From Bacteroidota bacterium (GTDB lineage: Bacteria > Bacteroidota > Bacteroidia > Chitinophagales > Chitinophagaceae), in NCBI GenBank assembly GCA_029558715.1, contig JAKQEA010000194.1, positions 33,134-97,133 on the forward strand: a stretch of 64,000 nucleotides of DNA, written 5' to 3'. The notes under the pieces were generated by a model, which saw nothing but the letters and a program-made list of their open reading frames with translations, was not told the origin of the DNA and did not search any database. Of the stretch, positions 16,953-25,821 are shown piece by piece. A program made the position numbers and the translations under genes. The first letter of the stretch is position 1. The number at the start of each line of letters is the position of its first letter.

Positions 16953-17861
16953 ATGAATCAGCCGATCAAAAAAAATATTTACATAGGTATCAGCCTTGCC
17001 GTACTGGCAACATTTATCTGGTCGTGGAATTTTATCATCGCAAAAGGGATATACAAAGAAATCCCTCCGGTGAGTCTTGCCTTTTTACGCTGGCTGACTG
17101 CCACAATCATCATTTTCCCGTTTGCTTATCAATCTTTCAAGAAAGAATGGTCCTCAGTACGGAAATCCTGGCTTTACTTTTTGATAGCGGCTGCTACCGG
17201 TGTAGCTATGTTCAACACATTTGTGTATATCGGTGCACAATATACTACTGCCATAAACCTGGCCCTGATAGGAACTACTTCTTCTCCAATTCTTTCTGTA
17301 ATCTTTGCCCGGATATTTCTGAAAGAAAAAATCAGTGGCGCAAAGGTGATTGGAATAACCACTTGTATAGCCGGTATTTTGTTTCTGTTGTCAAAAGGGA
17401 ATTTTCAAAACCTGTTACACCTGAAATTTACCCGGGGTGATACCTGGGTTTTGCTGGCAGGTCTTTCTTTCGCTGTTTACAATACAATGGTTAAGAAAAA
17501 GCCAGTTACTGTTTCCCCGGTCAACTTTCTTTTTATTGTTTTTGCGGTAGGAACAATCCTTCTTTTTCCTTTCTACCTGGAAGAAGCAGCGAATACAGCT
17601 CCTGTTTCGTATACTGCAAATAACATTCTTATCATCTTGTATCTTGGTTTAGGAGCTTCTGTTATCTGTTTCTGGATCTGGAATATTGCTATCCGCAATC
17701 TTGGCGCAGGAAGGGCTGCATTGTTTGGTAATCTTATACCTGTTTTCAGCACTTTGGAAGCCGTATTGGTGTTGGGCGAAAAAATAACCTGGGTACATGT
17801 AGTGAGTTTTACCCTTGTGCTGGCTGGCTTATTTGCAGCCAATATCCAAAAAAGAAGTTAA
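16953..17861 (+). CDS. EamA/DMT-superfamily transporter
   Basis: The 302-residue protein has ten hydrophobic segments arranged as two five-helix EamA repeats. It carries the family-typical LRWLTATIIIFPFA in the first half and the AALFGNLIPVFSTLEAVLVLGEKI signature near the end of the second. Members export amino acids, purines, sugars or drugs, or take up metabolites; the substrate cannot be read here. It is the last gene of the agmatinase-like / membrane protein / radical SAM operon, so it may move the substrate or product of those enzymes. Confidence 0.88.
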   Translation: MNQPIKKNIYIGISLAVLATFIWSWNFIIAKGIYKEIPPVSLAFLRWLTATIIIFPFAYQSFKKEWSSVRKSWLYFLIAAATGVAMFNTFVYIGAQYTTAINLALIGTTSSPILSVIFARIFLKEKISGAKVIGITTCIAGILFLLSKGNFQNLLHLKFTRGDTWVLLAGLSFAVYNTMVKKKPVTVSPVNFLFIVFAVGTILLFPFYLEEAANTAPVSYTANNILIILYLGLGASVICFWIWNIAIRNLGAGRAALFGNLIPVFSTLEAVLVLGEKITWVHVVSFTLVLAGLFAANIQKRS

Positions 17862-17864
17862 TCA

Positions 17865-19349
17865 TTATTTACAGGCTCCTCTTAATGTAAGCTCTAATGC
17901 AGCTTCGAATTCTTTTTCTGCAGCTGGTGAGTCAAACGTTATCCAGCAGTCAAGGGTAAGTTGCCTAACAGAATGCCAACCTAAATCATCGGTTCCATGC
18001 CTAACATACATACCACCGGTTGATTGCCATTTGCCATTTACACATTTGTATTCAATATCATAATCCACCCATTTGCGGATGACATGTATGGAATAAGAGA
18101 ACATTTTTGAAGTTGAAAATGCTTTGGCCATTTTCTCTCCAATATCAGTTGCCTTATCCAGTTCCAGTTCTTCCAGTAATTCTTTTATCTTTTCATACAC
18201 ATCATTCCCCTCTTTACTGTGCCCGCAGGGAAGCACTTTGCGATCATCAATCTCACAGGCAAATGTCTTGTGCCATCTCCATCTGACAGTTGCACCCTCC
18301 GGGTCACATGGCTGATCTCCGATGTATCCGTATGAACCCGGGTAACCACTTTCATTCTTTAAATCACTTAAATCAATCTGGTTTGCTGTACTGCTATTAT
18401 CCGGCAGATCAAGATTCACATTCACTGAAAAAGTGCCTGATTTTATACTTTGTATATCAAACTTCCGTGTAAATATTCCTGAGCCTTCAGTTGCAGGTGA
18501 TAAAGGAATAACAATAGTATTTGCCGGCATCATTGTAACGGTTGCAGGCGAAATATTATTCAAAGACAGAATTGCAGTATCCGGTAAACCTTGCAGACCC
18601 GAAATCTTTATATCAATATAAGTCCTTTCCCCTTTTGATAAATTCAGTTTGCCGGCAGAAACATCCATGCTGACACCTGAAATTCTTTGATTGCATGCCT
18701 GACTGTTCTTTTCATTATTATCTGTTATGTTTAATGTTTGTAAACCAACAGCGTCAGCCGGGTATTTAAAAATACATTGACGTGGTGATTCTGCAAGCAC
18801 TTCAGCAGGTGTACTTCCTAATGAACATTTTGTATTGGAAGCGTCCCCATCAAAAGGACCAGTAATATTAACCGGGGTACCCACCAGCACATGAGATGGG
18901 TGGCTGCAGTTTTGTAATGATGCGGAAATAGTTTTGTCCAAATTATTTAGCGTAAAAGAAAGTTGGCCAACTTTAGCACCACTACCGTTTATCAGTTCTA
19001 TCGGTGAAACCTGCTTTCCACCGGAATGTAAAAGCCATTTCATCAACCCGGGTTTTGAAGGAACAGAAGTTCTGTTCCCATCAATGCTTACAGTGTACTT
19101 AATAAGTTCTGAAAGGTTTTTTTCAACCTGTTTTGCATTTTTACCAATTGGTTCAGCTAACACTGTTCCTGAAATAACTTCTCCCGGCCTTATATCATCA
19201 GGCAGGTAAACTTTTATAGTACCGGCCGGAGTATTGAAAACTGCGGTTGTTAGCCCTTTTTGGGTTGAGATAGTTTGAGCCCAGATTATTGATGCAGGTA
19301 CAAGCAGGAATAAAGAGAGCACAGAAGAGAAAAATATTGACTTTCTCAT
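17865..19349 (-). CDS. Large secreted protein of unknown function
   Basis: The 494-residue protein has a signal peptide (residues 1-25, ending IIWAQ) and a beta-rich mature part. Its first 300 residues contain GTIKVYLPDDIRPGEVISGTV-like strands and Ser/Thr/Pro-rich stretches resembling Ig-like surface modules. The last 150 residues hold most of the cysteines, an acidic helix (EKIKELLEELELDKA) and a WHSVRQLTLDCWITF strand. I recognise no named family. The start at 19349 gives a clean signal peptide; a further 30 in-frame codons upstream do not. It is convergent with the transporter gene, three bases away. Confidence 0.65.
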   Translation of the reverse strand: MRKSIFFSSVLSLFLLVPASIIWAQTISTQKGLTTAVFNTPAGTIKVYLPDDIRPGEVISGTVLAEPIGKNAKQVEKNLSELIKYTVSIDGNRTSVPSKPGLMKWLLHSGGKQVSPIELINGSGAKVGQLSFTLNNLDKTISASLQNCSHPSHVLVGTPVNITGPFDGDASNTKCSLGSTPAEVLAESPRQCIFKYPADAVGLQTLNITDNNEKNSQACNQRISGVSMDVSAGKLNLSKGERTYIDIKISGLQGLPDTAILSLNNISPATVTMMPANTIVIPLSPATEGSGIFTRKFDIQSIKSGTFSVNVNLDLPDNSSTANQIDLSDLKNESGYPGSYGYIGDQPCDPEGATVRWRWHKTFACEIDDRKVLPCGHSKEGNDVYEKIKELLEELELDKATDIGEKMAKAFSTSKMFSYSIHVIRKWVDYDIEYKCVNGKWQSTGGMYVRHGTDDLGWHSVRQLTLDCWITFDSPAAEKEFEAALELTLRGACK

Positions 19350-19564
19350 AGCAGTGCTTTTACTAAATTTAATACAGTTTGCCGAATTTGAAGAAAACAT
19401 TAAAAACACGGCAAAACCCAGCAGATTGAGTTGAAACAAGCCTGGACTGTTCTTCCCAAAATCTTAACATTTTATAAATCAACATTCATGCAAGTTGCAC
19501 AGCGTTTGCATCGTTAATAACACCTGTGTATAAACAGGGCTGTCTTTCATTGATAATCAAAGCT

Positions 19565-19572
19565 TAAATTTG
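19565..19572 (+). promoter_or_regulatory. -7 box (TAAATTTG) just before the TonB-like gene
   Basis: A perfect TAnnTTTG box ends one base before the ATG at 19574. If this is the real -7 element, the transcript would start at or inside that codon. Translation would then be leaderless or start at the next in-frame ATG (19592). Confidence 0.3.
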
Positions 19573-19573
19573 T

Positions 19574-20455
19574 ATGAACAACGCCTACGCTATGTCTGCA
19601 TCCCTTGAAGCCCAATACCGTTCAAAAGCCACTATGATAACGGCTGGTTTTGCCGGTGTGGCTATATTGCTGATGTTCCTGCTGAAATGGAAGCTTCCCG
19701 TTTTTGAAAAGGTAGTAGAAATGCCCGGCATTGAAGTGGAGCTGAACCTGCCTCCTGACCCTCCTATACCTCTTGAAGAAGGCGGTGGCGGCGGTGGTAA
19801 TCCCGTTCAGGCAGCAGGAAATCCCGGTATAGCACAGGCTGCCCCAATGCCTCCGGGAACGAATGAAGATTCCAAAAACATTGAAGAAGACAATGAAAGT
19901 TCCAGCCCGGCAATCACCAAACCAGTTGTAACGAAACCAAAGGCTACAGCCATCACAAATACTTCTATAACTAAAGCTGAGCCTAAGGAGATAAAAACAC
20001 CAGCTCCTCCAAGGCCCAAAGCTGTAATGGACGGGAAAAATATTACAGGAACTCAAAAGGGCGGTAATAATGCTGATAACTACGACCAGGCTGGTGGCAG
20101 GGGTAATGGCAATGGTGTTGGGACCGGTAATGGTGTAGGTGGAGGCAATGGCAACGGTGTTGGCGGAGGAAACGGTTCCGGAACAGGGGGTGGCAGTGGC
20201 CCAAGAGTAACAAGAGGCGACAGAAAGATCGTACGCAGCTATTCTTTTGAAGGAGACCTGGATAAAGCTACCATTTATGCCAACGTAAACGTATCACCTG
20301 ACGGCATCGGAAAATTCGTAAGTATCGCCAAGGGATCCTCCAATAGCAGCAATGCGTATAAAGAAGCCATCATCCGTTACCTGCAGAACATTAAGTTTGA
20401 TAAAGCTGATCATGAATCCATGATCACTGTTCAGTTTAATTTCAGGGTTAACTAA
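19574..20455 (+). CDS. TonB-like energy transducer
   Basis: The 293-residue protein has one transmembrane segment (about residues 22-39) near a short cytoplasmic N-terminus. A long periplasmic linker follows, with PPDPPIPLEE, Glu/Ser/Lys/Pro-rich stretches and a Gly-Asn-Gly repeat tract (about 175-213). The C-terminal 75-residue domain has the TonB-C type strand pattern (ATIYANVNVSPDGIGKF, then IQF/VQFNF ending). TonB proteins transmit proton-motive force from ExbB/ExbD to outer-membrane receptors; no exbB or exbD gene is adjacent here. The start could be 19574 or, if the promoter box at 19565 is real, 19592 (MSASLEAQYRSK). folC follows after a strong terminator. Confidence 0.78.
   Translation: MNNAYAMSASLEAQYRSKATMITAGFAGVAILLMFLLKWKLPVFEKVVEMPGIEVELNLPPDPPIPLEEGGGGGGNPVQAAGNPGIAQAAPMPPGTNEDSKNIEEDNESSSPAITKPVVTKPKATAITNTSITKAEPKEIKTPAPPRPKAVMDGKNITGTQKGGNNADNYDQAGGRGNGNGVGTGNGVGGGNGNGVGGGNGSGTGGGSGPRVTRGDRKIVRSYSFEGDLDKATIYANVNVSPDGIGKFVSIAKGSSNSSNAYKEAIIRYLQNIKFDKADHESMITVQFNFRVN
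20099..20211 (+). repeat. Gly/Asn-rich tandem repeat inside the TonB-like gene
   Basis: The coding sequence repeats units of GGNG, GNGVG and GGGNGSG type, giving a low-complexity flexible spacer of about 37 residues. Such tracts vary in length between strains by slippage. It has no function beyond the linker as far as can be seen. Confidence 0.7.
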
Positions 20456-20473
20456 CACAAGATTATTGAAGAG

Positions 20474-20508
20474 AAAAAACCATTTCGCCCAAAACGAAAT
20501 GGTTTTTT
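20474..20508 (+). terminator. Strong intrinsic terminator after the TonB-like gene
   Basis: Fourteen bases at 20474-20487 (six A, CC, ATTTCG) pair perfectly with 20495-20508 (CGAAATGG and six T) around a seven-base loop. It lies 18 bases after the stop. The A-tract and T-tract make it functional in both directions in principle. Confidence 0.85.
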
Positions 20509-20523
20509 ATTTAATGCAACCAC

Positions 20524-20531
20524 TATTTTTG
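20524..20531 (+). promoter_or_regulatory. -7 box (TATTTTTG) of folC
   Basis: A perfect TAnnTTTG ends five bases before the folC ATG, placing the transcription start at or next to the start codon. The T-run of the preceding terminator lies at the -33 position and may serve there. Confidence 0.4.
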
Positions 20532-20536
20532 TCCCG

Positions 20537-21913
20537 ATGAATTACGAGCAGACCATTGATTATTTATTTACCCGGCTACCCATGTTTAGTCGTATTGGTG
20601 CTGCTGCATTCAAAAAAGATCTTACCAACACCATCGAACTTTGCCTAACGCTGGGCAACCCTCATCAGCAATTCAAATCGGTTCATATCGCCGGAACCAA
20701 TGGTAAAGGTTCAGTCAGTCATATACTGGCCGCTATTTTACAAACAGCTGGTTACAAAACAGGTCTTTACACTTCCCCGCACCTGAAAGATTTCCGTGAG
20801 AGAATAAAAGTGGACGGCGAAATGATACCCGAACAATACGTCGTTGATTTTACTGAGAGGATACAACCACTTATTGAAAAAATGGAGCCCAGTTTTTTTG
20901 AAATTACTGTAGCAATGGCATTCGATTATTTTGCACAGCAAAAGGTTGATATCGCTATTATTGAAACCGGCCTCGGTGGAAGATTGGACAGTACCAATGT
21001 CATTACACCTGAACTTTCTGTGATCACCAATATTGGTTGGGATCATATGAATATGCTCGGAGACACATTGGAAAAAATCGCTTTTGAAAAAGCTGGAATA
21101 ATAAAACCCGGAATTCCGGTAGTAATCGGGGAAGTGTTACCTGAAACTGAACCAGTGTTTGAAAAAGTAGCAATAGAAAAAAATGCCCAGCTGCATATTT
21201 CGTCTCACAAAAGACAGGTTACAGACTGGTATTGGAAGAAGCATCAACTGATCGTGGAGGTAGCAGAAAAGCAATATACAGATCATAAGACTTATCATCT
21301 TGACCTGCCTGGAATATACCAGGCAAAAAACCTGCTGACAGTTCTTGAAGCCTGCTCTCAACTACAACAAAAAGGCTTTAGGATCACTGATGAAATAATT
21401 CATACGGCTCTTGCACAATCGAAAAAGCTGACAGGCCTGCATGGCCGGTGGGAGGTCATTCATAATTCTCCTCTCGTAGTATTGGATGTGGCGCATAATA
21501 TAGATGGCATAAAACAACTGGTGCAGCAAATAGAACTAACAGAACATCAGCAATTGCATATCATCATTGGTATGGTAAAAGACAAGGAAACAGAAAAGGT
21601 ACTTGAGCTTCTGCCGAAGAATGCAACTTATTATTTCACCAGGGCACAAATACCAAGAGCACTGCCCGAAGAAGAATTGGCTGCAAAAGCAACCCGGTAC
21701 GGGTTAAAAGGAAAAACATTTTCAAATGTAAATTTCTCTCTTTACAGCGCTTCTCATAAAGCAACGAAAAAAGATATGATCATTGTTTGCGGAAGTATTT
21801 TCCTGGTGGGTGAAGTAAGCCTGAACAGCGTAAAGGAAATATGGGGGAAGGAGGAATATTCTACAGGTGTATTTGATGCAATTGAAATGGCAGCATGGAC
21901 ATTCTTTCGTTAA
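20537..21913 (+). CDS. folC: Bifunctional folylpolyglutamate synthase / dihydrofolate synthase
   Basis: The 458-residue cytoplasmic Mur-ligase-family enzyme adds glutamate to dihydropteroate and to reduced folates using ATP. Residues 53-60 form the GTNGKGSV P-loop, followed by the folate loop (TSPHLKDFRERIKVDG) and TGLGGRLDSTNV. The C-terminal domain has LHGRWEVI and LDVAHNIDGI, both typical of FolC. Length is slightly above the usual 420-440 residues. It ends in a four-base overlap with the convergent Nudix gene. Confidence 0.93.
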   Translation: MNYEQTIDYLFTRLPMFSRIGAAAFKKDLTNTIELCLTLGNPHQQFKSVHIAGTNGKGSVSHILAAILQTAGYKTGLYTSPHLKDFRERIKVDGEMIPEQYVVDFTERIQPLIEKMEPSFFEITVAMAFDYFAQQKVDIAIIETGLGGRLDSTNVITPELSVITNIGWDHMNMLGDTLEKIAFEKAGIIKPGIPVVIGEVLPETEPVFEKVAIEKNAQLHISSHKRQVTDWYWKKHQLIVEVAEKQYTDHKTYHLDLPGIYQAKNLLTVLEACSQLQQKGFRITDEIIHTALAQSKKLTGLHGRWEVIHNSPLVVLDVAHNIDGIKQLVQQIELTEHQQLHIIIGMVKDKETEKVLELLPKNATYYFTRAQIPRALPEEELAAKATRYGLKGKTFSNVNFSLYSASHKATKKDMIIVCGSIFLVGEVSLNSVKEIWGKEEYSTGVFDAIEMAAWTFFR

Positions 21914-22458
21914 TAGTGTAATTCACCCAGCTTCTCCAGTGCATACAAAATACAGGAAACATGCATACCCTGGATGATCTTATTCTCCCTGAGTAACTGC
22001 TTTAACTCATCTATGCTCATCTCCAGTACTTCTATCTCTTCATTCTCATCCAGTTTTTGCTCCGCTACTTTCTTTCCTCCCTTTGCCAGGAACATGTGTA
22101 ACAAATTGGAATTAGTTGAAGGATTAGGTGATATTTTCCCGAGATAATCAAAAGATGAAAAGGTATAGCCTGTTTCTTCCAGTAATTCCCTGGCAATAGC
22201 ATACTCAACATTGGTATCTGTATCATCAACACAACCACCGGGAATTTCAATACAGGTTTCACCCAGTGCATGCCGGTATTGCTTTACCATTATAATTTTT
22301 CCCTCCTCGGTAACAGGTAAGGCCCCTACCCAGGTAGAGAATTCATAGACATAATAAGGATCGACGATCTTTCCGCCGGGAGTTTCACATTTATCACGGC
22401 GTACCTTAAACCACTTATCATTAAACAGGTATTCTGAAGAGAGGGTTTTCCATTTCAT
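21910..22458 (-). CDS. Nudix hydrolase (ADP-ribose pyrophosphatase-like)
   Basis: The 182-residue protein has the organisation of the ADP-ribose/GDP-mannose pyrophosphatase group: an N-terminal strand (KWFKVRRDKCETP), a central Nudix box and an acidic C-terminal helix. The box reads GGCVDDTDTNVEYAIARELLEETGY. Relative to the Gx5Ex7REUxEExGU consensus it has one extra residue in its first half, and the first Glu is not present at the exact position, while the REL-EE metal-binding part is intact. It is the last gene of the leftward fbp operon. Confidence 0.85.
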   Translation of the reverse strand: MKWKTLSSEYLFNDKWFKVRRDKCETPGGKIVDPYYVYEFSTWVGALPVTEEGKIIMVKQYRHALGETCIEIPGGCVDDTDTNVEYAIARELLEETGYTFSSFDYLGKISPNPSTNSNLLHMFLAKGGKKVAEQKLDENEEIEVLEMSIDELKQLLRENKIIQGMHVSCILYALEKLGELHY

Positions 22459-22459
22459 T

Positions 22460-22999
22460 TTACCATCCTTTTCTTTCTCTCAAAGAAGTAATATGCGCTA
22501 CATGATGTTTGCCATGCCAGGCATACATGCCCAGCAGGAACCATAACCGCATCGTCTTCTTATGCTCCGGGTGAAAAACAGTTTTGTTATTCCAATCATC
22601 ATCGGTAACATACTTTAATGTTTCATACAAACGGGCATGCACTGCATGTAAAATTGTGACAGATATATTAACCGGTAATTTCTGAACATCATGCAGCTCA
22701 GCCCATTTATTTTCATCATAAGGCTTTATGGTGGGATTTTCTTCAGTTAACCCAAGCTTGAAGCGTATATAGGCATTCATATGGCTGTCAGCCACATGGT
22801 GCACTAACTTATGCACCGTCCATCCACCTTCCCTGTAAGCTGTTTGTAACTGAGCTTCATCCAGGTTTAGAATTGCATTCTCAATTTGTAATGGCAGGAA
22901 TTTTATATCTGCCAGCCATTCTATCTTTTGTTCGATAGAAAATGGTTTTGGCTCATACTGCCCGATCGGGTAACGGGGGTCAACTGCAGCAACAGGCAT
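22460..22999 (-). CDS. bstA: Bacillithiol transferase BstA (YfiT/DinB superfamily)
   Basis: The 179-residue DinB-fold four-helix protein begins with the hallmark DPRYPIGQYE of YfiT-type enzymes. Its metal-site histidines are WTVHKLVHHVADSH (His67/His68) and WHGKHHVAH (His162, His166). Family enzymes attach bacillithiol to electrophiles in a metal-dependent way, so the gene fits with bshB1 and bshC elsewhere in the window. It has no signal peptide. It lies one base from the Nudix gene and nine from the FKBP gene in the same operon. Confidence 0.88.
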   Translation of the reverse strand: MPVAAVDPRYPIGQYEPKPFSIEQKIEWLADIKFLPLQIENAILNLDEAQLQTAYREGGWTVHKLVHHVADSHMNAYIRFKLGLTEENPTIKPYDENKWAELHDVQKLPVNISVTILHAVHARLYETLKYVTDDDWNNKTVFHPEHKKTMRLWFLLGMYAWHGKHHVAHITSLRERKGW

Positions 23000-23008
23000 A
23001 GAAAAAAT

Positions 23009-23449
23009 TTATCGTTTTATTATTTCAATCAGTTCAACTTCAAATATAAGTGTGGCGCCACCGGGGATATCACTACCGGCCCCCCTGTCTCCATATGCCA
23101 GGTGTGAAGGTATCCACAATCTCCAATGACTCCCTTCCTTCATCAGCGGCAAAGCAATTTGCCAGCCTTTTATTAATGCAGTAAGCGGTGCAGAAAAGGG
23201 TTGCCCCCTTTTAAAAGAATTATCAAATTCTTTTCCGTCCAGCAGAGATCCTTTGTAGTGGGCTTTCACAGTGTCCCTGAGCAAGGGCTGATCACCTGTT
23301 CCTTCCTTTATCACTTCATACTGTATCCCTTCGGGCAATTCTTTCACCCCGCTCTTCATTCTGTTTTCGGTCATGAAAGCTGTTCCTGCAGCTTTCTGTG
23401 CTTCAATTTTTCCCTGCATAAATTCCTTTAGTTTATTCTGAATACTCAT
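23009..23449 (-). CDS. FKBP-type peptidyl-prolyl cis-trans isomerase
   Basis: The 146-residue protein has a short N-terminal helical region (about 1-35) and one FKBP domain with VKAHYKGSLLDGKEFDNSF, ALIKGWQIALPLMKEGS, IPSHLAYGDRGAG and FEVELIEI. It catalyses proline isomerisation during folding. No signal peptide is seen, so it should be cytoplasmic, unlike the larger exported FkpA-type proteins, whose dimerisation domain is missing here. It is third from the end of the fbp operon. Confidence 0.92.
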   Translation of the reverse strand: MSIQNKLKEFMQGKIEAQKAAGTAFMTENRMKSGVKELPEGIQYEVIKEGTGDQPLLRDTVKAHYKGSLLDGKEFDNSFKRGQPFSAPLTALIKGWQIALPLMKEGSHWRLWIPSHLAYGDRGAGSDIPGGATLIFEVELIEIIKR

Positions 23450-23455
23450 ACTTGA

Positions 23456-24217
23456 TTATCCTTCTCTTAATGAATGGCCTGTCAGGCTGATAAATACATC
23501 CTCCAGGTTAGCCATCTTCATTTCTTTTGGCCTCTCAAAACCTGATGCTACGAGGTTATCAACCAGTTTATCAGGAGAATCCATTGCTATGATCTTTCCT
23601 GCATCAATAATTGCCACCCTGTCACAGAGATACTCTGCTTCATCCATATAATGTGTCGTAATAATAACCGTTGTTCCTCTTGCCCTTATATTTTTAACCA
23701 ACTCCCACAAACTTCTTCTTGCCTGTGGATCCAGTCCGGTTGTGGGTTCATCCAGGAAAATAATTCTGGGTTGATTGATTAATGTTGTTGCAACTGAAAA
23801 ACGTTGCTTCTGACCGCCGCTCAGCTCTTTCACTTTTGCTTTTGCTTTATCCTTCAGATTCACCATTTCCAGTAATTCCATAGGGTCCACATCACGGTTG
23901 TATAAACCACAAAAAAGTTCGATCAGCTGCAAAAGATTTAAACCCGGATAATAACCACTCGTTTGTAACTGCACCCCGATTATCTTCTTGATCTCGTTCG
24001 GTTGTTTATCCAGGTTCAGTCCATCCACTATTACTTCCCCACTGGTTTTTTCACGAAGGGTTTCAATGATCTCCAGTGTAGTTGATTTCCCGGCACCATT
24101 AGGGCCCAGTAATCCAAAAATTTCGCCTTCCATTACATCAAACGAAACTCCTTTCACCGCCTGGAAATTTCCGTAGTTCTTTACCAGGTTCTTTACAGAT
24201 ATTATTGTATTGCTCAT
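23456..24217 (-). CDS. ABC transporter ATP-binding protein (DrrA/ABC-2 type)
   Basis: The 253-residue ATPase has Walker A GPNGAGKST, the Q-loop in GVQLQTSG, signature LSGGQKQR, Walker B IIFLDEPTTGLD and an H-loop His in ITTHYMDEA. The C-terminal extension resembles the DrrA group that pairs with ABC-2 permeases for export of lipids, polysaccharides or drugs. No permease gene lies beside it; the neighbours are a GNAT enzyme (two bases) and the FKBP gene. Its partner must be encoded elsewhere. Confidence 0.92.
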   Translation of the reverse strand: MSNTIISVKNLVKNYGNFQAVKGVSFDVMEGEIFGLLGPNGAGKSTTLEIIETLREKTSGEVIVDGLNLDKQPNEIKKIIGVQLQTSGYYPGLNLLQLIELFCGLYNRDVDPMELLEMVNLKDKAKAKVKELSGGQKQRFSVATTLINQPRIIFLDEPTTGLDPQARRSLWELVKNIRARGTTVIITTHYMDEAEYLCDRVAIIDAGKIIAMDSPDKLVDNLVASGFERPKEMKMANLEDVFISLTGHSLREG

Positions 24218-24218
24218 T

Positions 24219-24686
24219 TTAAATGCCTGGGAATAAAGATAACTCCATTTTTACATCTGCTGTCAGGAATGGTGCATCAGCCACTTCAATATACCTGAAT
24301 CCGAATTTTTCATACAAGCTCAATGCAGCTTTCAGCTGGCTGTTCGAAAATAGCAAGAGCTTTTCTGCTTTTAATCTTTCCGCTTCATTCAGGCAACGTT
24401 GCAGTAATAGTTTACTGATTCCCTGTCCCCTGTATGCTGGGTCAACTGCCATTTTTACCAATTCATATTCTTTTTCATTCGCCTTCCATAAACCAGCTGT
24501 ACCAATTACTTTATCTCCGTCCATTGCAAAAAAAATACAGCCGCCACTTGCCAGGACAGTTCCGGAAGGGTCATTTAATATTTCAAGATCGTGTGACTCT
24601 GTCAGATCATACTTATCCAGCCATTCCAGGTTCAATCTTTTAAAGTCAGGCTGATACCTATCTGTATAATCAATGATGGTTATCAT
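24219..24686 (-). CDS. GNAT-family N-acetyltransferase
   Basis: The 155-residue protein has the GNAT acetyl-CoA-binding motif ([19 protein letters not shown]), a preceding strand (YELVKMAV) and the C-terminal [12 protein letters not shown] block. The substrate is unknown; members acetylate amines of small molecules or proteins. The start overlaps the fbp stop by four bases (ATGA), so it is coupled to fbp. Confidence 0.87.
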   Translation of the reverse strand: MITIIDYTDRYQPDFKRLNLEWLDKYDLTESHDLEILNDPSGTVLASGGCIFFAMDGDKVIGTAGLWKANEKEYELVKMAVDPAYRGQGISKLLLQRCLNEAERLKAEKLLLFSNSQLKAALSLYEKFGFRYIEVADAPFLTADVKMELSLFPGI

Positions 24687-25699
24687 GCTTTGTCGTTGAG
24701 ATAGGTCTCCAGTTCTTCCATCATCAGCTTACTGCCTACAAAAAATGGTGTTCGCTGGTGCAATTCTGTCGGTTGAATATCCAATATTCTTTTTTTCCCA
24801 TCAGTAGCTTTTCCTCCTGCTACTTCAACTATAAATGCAAAAGGGTTACATTCATACAACAACCTGAGTTTACCTTTTGGCTTATCAGTAGTACCCGGAT
24901 AAGTGAAAATACCACCCTTTATCAGGTTACGATGCACATCGGCCACCATACTTCCAATATAACGTTGGGTGTAAGGTCCGCCATTGGTCTTATCCTTTTT
25001 CTGGCAGGCAGTAATATATTTTTTTACCCCTTCCTCGTACTTAAAAAAGTTGCCATGATTTACAGAATAAATTTTACCCAGTTCCGGGCATTTTATATCG
25101 GCATGACTCAGCGTCCACTCACCTATTGAAGGATCAAGGGTAAAGCCATTTACTCCTCTCCGGGTTGCATACACAAGCATAGTAGATGAACCATAAATCA
25201 TATAACCGGCAGCCACTTGCTGATTCCCCGGTTGCAAAAAATCTTCAATGGTCACGGCTGTTCCAATCGGGGAAACCCTTTTGTATACACAGAATATGGT
25301 ACCAATAGATACATTTACATCAATATTGGCGCTGCCATCCAGCGGATCATACAGGCACACATATTTTGATTTCTTACTGATCTCATCATCAAAAGCCACA
25401 AAATCGTCCAGCTCTTCGCTGGCAATGCCTGCACAACTGATACCGTGTCTCAAAACACCGGTAAACTGATCATTCGCATAAACATCCAGTTTCTTTACCT
25501 CTTCCCCCTGCACATTAATCGTTCCTGCATCGCCAAGAATATCCACGAGGCCGGCTTTATTCACTTCCACATTCACTCTTTTAGCCGCTAAACCAATATC
25601 CCGTAAAAGCCGCGACAATTCACCGGTGGCATTAGGAAAATCTCTCAGCTGCTGAATGGTAAACTCATCCAGGGTTAAAATCTTTCTGTTTATAGACAT
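24683..25699 (-). CDS. fbp: Class I fructose-1,6-bisphosphatase
   Basis: The 338-residue cytoplasmic enzyme converts fructose 1,6-bisphosphate to fructose 6-phosphate in gluconeogenesis. It shows the [19 protein letters not shown] metal and phosphate motif, the substrate-binding [19 protein letters not shown] region and [20 protein letters not shown] chose ATG at 25699 ([13 protein letters not shown]): 19 further in-frame codons cover the promoter at 25721-25751. It is the first gene of the six-gene leftward operon. Confidence 0.94.
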   Translation of the reverse strand: MSINRKILTLDEFTIQQLRDFPNATGELSRLLRDIGLAAKRVNVEVNKAGLVDILGDAGTINVQGEEVKKLDVYANDQFTGVLRHGISCAGIASEELDDFVAFDDEISKKSKYVCLYDPLDGSANIDVNVSIGTIFCVYKRVSPIGTAVTIEDFLQPGNQQVAAGYMIYGSSTMLVYATRRGVNGFTLDPSIGEWTLSHADIKCPELGKIYSVNHGNFFKYEEGVKKYITACQKKDKTNGGPYTQRYIGSMVADVHRNLIKGGIFTYPGTTDKPKGKLRLLYECNPFAFIVEVAGGKATDGKKRILDIQPTELHQRTPFFVGSKLMMEELETYLNDKA

Positions 25700-25720
25700 G
25701 TTGGCAAGTTTGGGTCTGAG

Positions 25721-25751
25721 CAAAAGTAAGGGTTTGGATGGGAGTTGAAAA
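25721..25751 (-). promoter_or_regulatory. Promoter of fbp and its operon
   Basis: On the minus strand, TACTTTTG (25728-25721) is a perfect -7 box, with TTTT (25751-25748) exactly 19 bases upstream as a weak -33. The ATG follows the box after 21 bases. Confidence 0.55.
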
Positions 25752-25821
25752 GTCAACAGGATGCAGATTGAAAAGGAATATTAACGACATTTGCCGACTT
25801 ATCAACCTGTCAGGAAAACAA

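Noticed and set aside
19622..20056. A 144-codon minus-strand frame inside the TonB-like gene
   Set aside because: It is the complement of the Pro/Lys-rich linker; long open frames opposite such repeats are expected by chance.
20099..20211. Possible CRISPR or tandem-repeat array
   Set aside because: The repeats are codon-level Gly/Asn units within one open frame, with no spacers. No CRISPR array was found anywhere in the window.
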